Part shown: piece by piece, positions 51,480-56,428 of the stretch
Layout of the letters: each line of letters begins with the position of its first letter
Numbering within the stretch: the first letter of the stretch is position 1
The notes under the pieces: model-generated
What the model was told of the DNA's origin: nothing
What the model saw: the letters and a program-made list of their open reading frames with translations, nothing else
The model's database searches: none
NCBI GenBank assembly: GCA_028283145.1
Contig: JAPYNY010000025.1
Span: 1-56,428, forward strand
Direction: 5' to 3'
Source: Candidatus Hopanoidivorans cymbastelae
GTDB lineage: Bacteria > Actinomycetota > Acidimicrobiia > Acidimicrobiales > Hopanoidiivorantaceae
DNA: 56,428 nucleotides
Program-made: the position numbers and the translations under genes

Positions 51480-52565
51480 TTAAAACTCCACCACTTGGCG
51501 CACTACTTCACCGCGGCGGACTGCGTCTATGCCGTCATTGATCTGGTCGAATGTGAGCCGACGGGAGATCATACCCTCCAAATCCAACTGACCATGCCTC
51601 CAAAGACGCAGCAGGCGGTGGAAATCAACCCGTGCGTCAACCCCGCCATAGTAGGAGCCAATCAGTTTCTTTTCGTTATAGAACAATTCAAAGGCGTTGA
51701 ACTGCACAAACTCATCTAGCCGTCCCACACCCACGATGCAACAGGTGCCTCCCCGGCGGGTCTGCTCATAGGCTGTGCGCATGACCGAAGGAATGCCAAT
51801 GCACTCAAAGGCGTAGTCAAAGCCGTGCCCGCTAGTCAACTCGCTCTTCAGATCGTCCAATTCCTCCGGGATTACCGCGTGTGTAGCACCGAATTCCTTG
51901 ATTTTGTCAAACTTGTCGGCGTTGATATCCACAGCAACGATTTCAGCTGCGCCGGCAATTCTGGCGCCCTGAATAGCCGACACACCCACGCCCCCAGCAC
52001 CGAACACCACCACTTTTGAACCCGGCTGGACTTTGGCTGTGTTGATGGCAGCCCCCACCCCGGTCATCACACCGCAACCGACCAGCGAAGCGATGTCCAG
52101 CGGAATGTCGTCGTCTATCTTGACCACTCCGTGTTCATACAAGACGGTATATTCGGTAAAAGTGCCTGTGCGGGCCATGGCTGCTATGTCTGTGCCTCCT
52201 TGGCTGAAGGGCGGGCGCAGGCGGTCGGGGTGATACATGATGGCTGAGCAGAGATTTGGCTTTTGGTGCACCAAACAAACTTCACACTGACCGCAGGGGG
52301 GAGACCACACAGCTATGACATGATCACCCGGCTGGGTGGCCGTGACCTCTGAGCCGACAGCTTCCACCACGCCAGCACCCTCGTGCCCTAGCACACAAGG
52401 AACATCTTGGGGGATGGTGCCGTTCATGGCTGAAACGTCAGAGTGGCAGATTCCGGTGTGGGTAATTCTCACGACCACCTCATGGCTGGTTGGCTCCACC
52501 ATCTCTATGTCATAACACAAATCAAGATGTTTGTCTCCTACGGCTTGCAGAACGGCTGCTCTCAT
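51480..52565 (-). CDS. zinc-dependent alcohol dehydrogenase (MDR family)
   Basis: 361 residues. Catalytic zinc ligands Cys40 (GICHSD) and LGHEGAG; structural zinc CGQCEVCLVHQKPNLC (about 92-107); NAD site VVFGAGGVGVSA. This is the class III/mycothiol-type-like MDR group common in actinobacterial lipid operons. It oxidises an alcohol or reduces an aldehyde; in this cluster the substrate may be the aldehyde or ketone released by an Ltp-type aldolase, which is inference. AAAGGAA precedes the ATG. Confidence 0.88.
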   Translation of the reverse strand: MRAAVLQAVGDKHLDLCYDIEMVEPTSHEVVVRITHTGICHSDVSAMNGTIPQDVPCVLGHEGAGVVEAVGSEVTATQPGDHVIAVWSPPCGQCEVCLVHQKPNLCSAIMYHPDRLRPPFSQGGTDIAAMARTGTFTEYTVLYEHGVVKIDDDIPLDIASLVGCGVMTGVGAAINTAKVQPGSKVVVFGAGGVGVSAIQGARIAGAAEIVAVDINADKFDKIKEFGATHAVIPEELDDLKSELTSGHGFDYAFECIGIPSVMRTAYEQTRRGGTCCIVGVGRLDEFVQFNAFELFYNEKKLIGSYYGGVDARVDFHRLLRLWRHGQLDLEGMISRRLTFDQINDGIDAVRRGEVVRQVVEF

Positions 52566-52630
52566 GTTGATTCCTTTCTATGTTGGAAGTTTGCTGCACC
52601 TGCCATTTCCAAAACTCACTACCTCAAAGC

Positions 52631-54538
52631 TCATCTCTTGAACGGCTTGTCCTGGTAGCTGTTGCGCAGGTCTTGCTTCAGGATTTTACCGCTGGGATTT
52701 CTGGGAATTTCGTCAACGTGTTCCAACTGCTCAGGCAGTGCTTGTCGGCGCAGACCTTTGGAAGACAAATAATCTTGCATCGCTTGAAAGGTCAGCGATT
52801 CTGCCCCTTCGGGAGTGGAAACAATGGCACAAGCGCGCTCCCCGGTAGCCTTATCGGGCAAACCAATCACAGCCACGTCTTCCACCTGGGGATGTTCATA
52901 AAGCAAGTCCTCAATCTGCTTGGCTGAAATGTTCTCGCCATGTCGGATGATTATGTCTTTCAGTCGCCCGGTGATAATGACATAGCCGTCTTCGTCCATC
53001 ATCCCTAAATCGCCCGTGCGGAAATAGCCCTGCTCGTCAAAGCCTTCTGCATTCAGGCTTTCATCCAAATAGCCCAACATGAGCTGTGGGGCCTTGGCAC
53101 GCAATTCTCCTTCTGCATTGGGCTCAGCCAAGCTGCCGTCGTGTTTCACCACGCGCAGGTCAACTCCCGGCATGGGGCGCCCTTCTGTCTGGGCCAGCTT
53201 TTCATCGGGGTCATCCACCGAGCCCATCGACAAGATAGGGGCTTCAGTCAAACCCCAACCTGAGACCACTCCCACACCGCCGAGCTCGTTTTTGATGTCG
53301 TAATGCATTTGAGGCGGCTTGGGTGCACCTCCTCCTGGGCAACAGCGCACATGCTCAAAGATAGGCTTGTCGGGTTGCTGGCGCTGGATGTTCAGATACA
53401 CCTGATGGAAGGGAGTGCCCGAGCCCGCCATGGTAACTTTTTCTTTGGCCATGAAATCTACGGTGGTTTGGCCAGCGAAAGCTTCGGTCAGCAAGTTGCG
53501 CACCCCGAATTGCAGAGCAGAGAACAGCCAGGTGATGCCGCCGATGTGAGTAAAGGGGAAAGCCAGAATTGACTTGTCTTCGGGCGTGCACTGCAGGCGC
53601 TGCCCCATCGCCTTGGAGATAGCCGCTATGGAAGAATCGGTGTGGCGAGCCCCCTTGGGGTCGGCCGTCGTGCCAGAAGTGTAGAGCAGCCAGCGCATCG
53701 GCGGGGGTTCACCTGGAGTTGGTGCTACAGGAGGCGCTGGGAGCTTGGCTGGATTGCCTTCGGGGAAATTGTCCGGCGTGGCTACCAGCACGCCTATGTG
53801 GTCGCTTTGGGCTGCAATGGAATTGGCCATCGCCTCATAGTCAAATCCCTGCCACTTGCCGGGCACAATCAGCAGCTTGCTGTGGGCTTGGCGCGTACAA
53901 AAACCCACTTCGCGTTCCCGGTAGATCGGAATGATAGGGTTTTGGATTACTCCGATGCGGTTGAGGGCTGCTGCCAGCACCACAGAATCCACCCAGGTCG
54001 GCAGCTGCCACGACACGACATCTTGAGCTTTCAGATTGAATGGCTCCGAAGCGAAGCCTGCTGCCATCTGCTCGACACGCTGCTTGTAGTCGCTGAAAGT
54101 TATCCTCCTGCCCTGGTCGTCAGCCATCATTTCCTGGTTGGGAGTAGCGGCGACCCGCGCTTCCAATAACTCCCACAGGTTGCCCCTCTCAAGTGGCATC
54201 TGCCAAGCCCTCACAGGGCCTTGGATGTCGCTGTTGGGCCATTCAATATGGGCTTGAACGTGCGTGCCAGCCTCATTTATCCAGCCGTGTTTTTGGGCGA
54301 AGCTCAGCATGCCCTCAAAATTTTCAGCCCAAGCAGCGTCTCGCTCTCCCACCCACTGGCGAACAGCTGCCTTGGAGATCCAAATGTGAACTCCGTCGCC
54401 TTTTTCGTAGCCGCAGTCGCCTAGGGCTTTGGCTACTTGGCGTACGTCTAGTCCGTCGGTCTCTATGTGAAAGGCTTTGAAGTTGTCCGGTTCTAAGACG
54501 GAGACATTGCCTCCGTCTGAGTGCACGCGAATTATCAA
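52631..54538 (-). CDS. acyl-CoA synthetase (AMP-forming)
   Basis: 635 residues. ANL superfamily: P-loop LLYTSGTTADPKG (about 287-299), GWGLTEAP, YFRTGDLGMMDEDGY, ITGRLKDIIIRHGENI, and the C-terminal catalytic Lys in PRNPSGKILKQDLR. A leading about 130 residues before GNLWELLEARVA are unusual and contain an acidic/aromatic domain of unknown role. It activates a carboxylic acid to acyl-CoA and would feed the thiolase-like/DUF35 enzymes downstream. The first codon is TTG 54538 with no strong ribosome-binding site; GTG 54526 is another option. Confidence 0.88.
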   Translation of the reverse strand: MIIRVHSDGGNVSVLEPDNFKAFHIETDGLDVRQVAKALGDCGYEKGDGVHIWISKAAVRQWVGERDAAWAENFEGMLSFAQKHGWINEAGTHVQAHIEWPNSDIQGPVRAWQMPLERGNLWELLEARVAATPNQEMMADDQGRRITFSDYKQRVEQMAAGFASEPFNLKAQDVVSWQLPTWVDSVVLAAALNRIGVIQNPIIPIYREREVGFCTRQAHSKLLIVPGKWQGFDYEAMANSIAAQSDHIGVLVATPDNFPEGNPAKLPAPPVAPTPGEPPPMRWLLYTSGTTADPKGARHTDSSIAAISKAMGQRLQCTPEDKSILAFPFTHIGGITWLFSALQFGVRNLLTEAFAGQTTVDFMAKEKVTMAGSGTPFHQVYLNIQRQQPDKPIFEHVRCCPGGGAPKPPQMHYDIKNELGGVGVVSGWGLTEAPILSMGSVDDPDEKLAQTEGRPMPGVDLRVVKHDGSLAEPNAEGELRAKAPQLMLGYLDESLNAEGFDEQGYFRTGDLGMMDEDGYVIITGRLKDIIIRHGENISAKQIEDLLYEHPQVEDVAVIGLPDKATGERACAIVSTPEGAESLTFQAMQDYLSSKGLRRQALPEQLEHVDEIPRNPSGKILKQDLRNSYQDKPFKR

Positions 54539-54695
54539 CTTGTCAGCCCCTTCTGCCTGCGCCTATGAGCTTAATGAACACTTGGGATGACACAAGGAAC
54601 CTAATGGAAGGCTGACAAACTTAAGGGCTGCCAAACAGCCGAGCCGGCCAGCCGACTTGCCGAGCCGCCTAGACAACCAAGTCCAACCAAGTCGC

Positions 54696-55034
54696 CTAGA
54701 CAGCCGGGTCGCCCTCCTCCCCGGTGCGGATGCGTATCAGCCGGTCCACGGGCGATACCCAAATTTTGCCATCGCCTATCTTGCCTGTGCGGGCCGAGTT
54801 GACGATAGTGTCTATGACTTTATCAACCGAGTCGTCGTCAATGACAATTTCAATGGTTGATTTCGGCGTAAAAGAAATTTGATACTCTGTACCTCGGTAA
54901 GTCTCAGTGTGCCCCCCTTGTCTCCCAAATCCTTGCGTTTCAAAAACGGACATACCTTGAACATCAATTTGCTGCAAAGCTTCTTTAATGGTCTCAACTT
55001 GATGCGGCCGCACAACCGCGGTTACCATTTTCAT
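54696..55034 (-). CDS. glnK: PII-family nitrogen regulatory protein
   Basis: 112 residues, the standard PII length. T-loop GFGRQGGHTETYRGTEY with Tyr51 (the modification site in many PII proteins), B-loop ARTGKIGDGKIWV for ATP/ADP, C-terminal IRIRTGEEG. It senses 2-oxoglutarate and adenylates. There is no amtB or glnD beside it in the window, which is uncommon for GlnK types in actinobacteria. AAAAGGAGG stands 5 nt before the ATG. Confidence 0.9.
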   Translation of the reverse strand: MKMVTAVVRPHQVETIKEALQQIDVQGMSVFETQGFGRQGGHTETYRGTEYQISFTPKSTIEIVIDDDSVDKVIDTIVNSARTGKIGDGKIWVSPVDRLIRIRTGEEGDPAV

Positions 55035-55176
55035 TTTTACCTCCTTTTAAGGTTGGTAGGTACTTAGTAGTTTAGTTTGCCAACTGTTGAGCGAGTTTCA
55101 GTTTTTCTCGATATTATTTTTCTCGATTTAATTATGCAGTTCTTAATTGTGCAGTTCGCCCAACTGGTGTTGCTGC

Positions 55177-56379
55177 CTAAACTTCCGCAACTTGCTTGGG
55201 CTTGGCGTCTGCCTCTCGTTCGACTGTCGTGGCTGGCTCAACTCCTGCGGTTGCCTCAGCTTGTTCCAACTTCCGGAAATGGGGAATGATGGTCTTGCCG
55301 TACGCTTCAATCGTCTCCATTATGGCTTCATGGGGTACTGTACCCATTTGCATGATGCACATGATTTCATCGGCGCCGGCCTCTTGCAGTTCAGTTATGT
55401 AGCGGATGGCGTCAGCGGTGTCTCCGTAGGCATGGTCAATATTGAGCGTGCTGGTGGTGTTGGGGTTGAAGGGGATTTGCATTTCACTTATTTTTGCCAC
55501 TAGGCGCTCCTTGGATTTCTCCAACTCCTCAAACACGTCCTCATCTGCGCTGCCCGCTCTTGGCGCAGGCGTGCCGATGTTCCAGTGCATAATGGCTTCG
55601 GCAAAGAAGCGCTGCCCGCGGGCGCCAATACGATAGGCTTGCTCGCGGTCGTCCAGCACGATGGTGGGGCACAGGGCTGAGAAATGGGTATTGACCTGCT
55701 GCGACACAAAGCGGCTGCCGTCTCTGGCCGCCAAGGCATCTTCGTAAATTTTGCGCAGGGTTCGGATTTCTTCAACCCCGGCAAAGCCCAAGACCAAGGC
55801 GCCGACTCCCCAATCTGCTGCCAACTTGACTGTATCCCGCTTGGTACAAGCCAGATAAAGCGGAGGATGGGGCATCTGCTGCGGTCGGGGCAGAATAGGG
55901 TGTGGGGAAATGTCCAGCGTGCCGTGCCATTCAAACTCATCTTCCAGCCAGCAGCGGGAGATGATCTGCAGCGACTCCTCTACTTGGGCATAGGTGTCGT
56001 CCGGATTCACTCCAAAAGCCGACATTTCCTGAAGGGTGGCGCCCCGGCCCGCTCCGACATCCAGCCGGCCGCCAGAGAGGGTGTCCAAAGTGGCAATCCT
56101 CTCAGCCACTCGCAACGGGTGGTTGTAGCCAAAGGGCATGCAGACCACTCCGTGCCCTAGGCGAATCTTGGACGTGCGCGCCGCTACCCAAGTCAGGAAA
56201 ATCTCCGGTGCGCTCATGTGCGCATACCACTTCAGGCAGTGATGTTCCACCGCCCAGACGCGATCAAAGCCCATCTCCTCGGCAAAGACGGCCTGTTCCA
56301 CACAGTCGTGAAATAGCTTTCGCTCCGCTTCGGGGGATGTGTCGGCTGTCTGCGCCTCGTAAATCATGGAAAATTTCAT
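55177..56379 (-). CDS. LLM-class flavin-dependent oxidoreductase
   Basis: 400 residues, bacterial-luciferase-like TIM barrel: FAEEMGFDRVWAVEHH, IRLGHGVVCMPF, HPLRVAERIATLDTLSGGRLDVGAGRG and ADEIMCIMQMGTVPHE. It uses FMNH2 or F420H2 as cofactor; which of the two cannot be decided. The C-terminal 25 residues are a Glu/Ala/Lys-rich tail. It is separated from the PII gene by 142 nt, so probably not the same operon. Confidence 0.87.
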   Translation of the reverse strand: MKFSMIYEAQTADTSPEAERKLFHDCVEQAVFAEEMGFDRVWAVEHHCLKWYAHMSAPEIFLTWVAARTSKIRLGHGVVCMPFGYNHPLRVAERIATLDTLSGGRLDVGAGRGATLQEMSAFGVNPDDTYAQVEESLQIISRCWLEDEFEWHGTLDISPHPILPRPQQMPHPPLYLACTKRDTVKLAADWGVGALVLGFAGVEEIRTLRKIYEDALAARDGSRFVSQQVNTHFSALCPTIVLDDREQAYRIGARGQRFFAEAIMHWNIGTPAPRAGSADEDVFEELEKSKERLVAKISEMQIPFNPNTTSTLNIDHAYGDTADAIRYITELQEAGADEIMCIMQMGTVPHEAIMETIEAYGKTIIPHFRKLEQAEATAGVEPATTVEREADAKPKQVAEV

Positions 56380-56428
56380 GGTTTTGCCTTGCTCTAGTGG
56401 TGGTGGGGTGGGAGTGGTGGTGGAGTGC

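Noticed and set aside
1..56428. tRNA, rRNA or riboswitch genes
   Set aside because: I looked for T-loop consensus sequences and conserved riboswitch cores by eye and found none convincing; a covariance-model scan would be needed to exclude them.

Overview
The window looks like a chromosomal segment of an uncultured high-GC Gram-positive bacterium, most likely an actinobacterium of the class Acidimicrobiia. This is inferred from gene content and protein style; no rRNA or other phylogenetic marker is present. Pointers are an apparent sortase C-terminal tail with a septum-formation-type lipoprotein, a branched-chain amino-acid-type ABC transporter with fused LivH-LivM permease, thiolase/DUF35 (OB-fold) lipid genes, and frequent Shine-Dalgarno boxes of the AAGGAGG type. 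The two flanks are ordinary metabolic DNA of moderate GC. The middle (about 8.6-32.5 kb) is an accessory region full of surface-protein genes, broken genes, mobile-element fossils and two AT-rich restriction-modification genes.

Left flank (1-8.6 kb, mostly + strand): sortase tail, septum-formation-like lipoprotein, a complete LivK-LivHM-LivG-LivF transporter, a two-TM protein, a NUDIX hydrolase and an SDR oxidoreductase. Accessory region (8.6-32.5 kb): a small unknown protein; a PIN-toxin/antitoxin pair; two intact leucine-rich-repeat (LRR) exported proteins; then an array of degenerate [acyl-CoA dehydrogenase 3' end + LRR gene] modules that is interrupted by a single-chain R-M-S enzyme flanked by two inverted, decayed IS1595-family transposases; a second single-chain R-M-S enzyme; a fourth, internally deleted LRR gene; a membrane-anchored coiled-coil protein with 42-bp tandem repeats and its truncated duplicate; and a broken type IV-pilin-like gene. 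Right flank (32.5-56.4 kb): MTA/SAH deaminase, SnoaL-like protein, aminoglycoside-phosphotransferase-like kinase, thioesterase, a nucleoside/pseudouridine salvage operon (adenosine kinase, PNP, phosphosugar mutase, PfkB kinase, PsuG), M1 aminopeptidase, ferredoxin plus reductase, a lipid-degradation-type operon (acyl-CoA synthetase, alcohol dehydrogenase, two DUF35 proteins, two thiolase-like proteins), an orphan PII protein and an LLM flavin oxidoreductase.

The most interesting part is the accessory region. Five LRR loci share a distinctive C-terminal domain of about 170 residues that I do not recognise as a named family. The three loci with an intact 5' end share a promoter layout (AAGTTG-like box, 18-nt spacer, TATAAT-like box). 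Several loci carry homopolymer or tandem-repeat tracts that would change reading frame on slippage: four C tracts of exactly 10 nt, one of them in frame inside an LRR signal peptide. I read the locus as a recombining, possibly phase-variable cell-surface repertoire into which restriction-modification islands have inserted. The alternative for the single-base lesions, sequencing or assembly error at homopolymers, cannot be excluded from the sequence alone.
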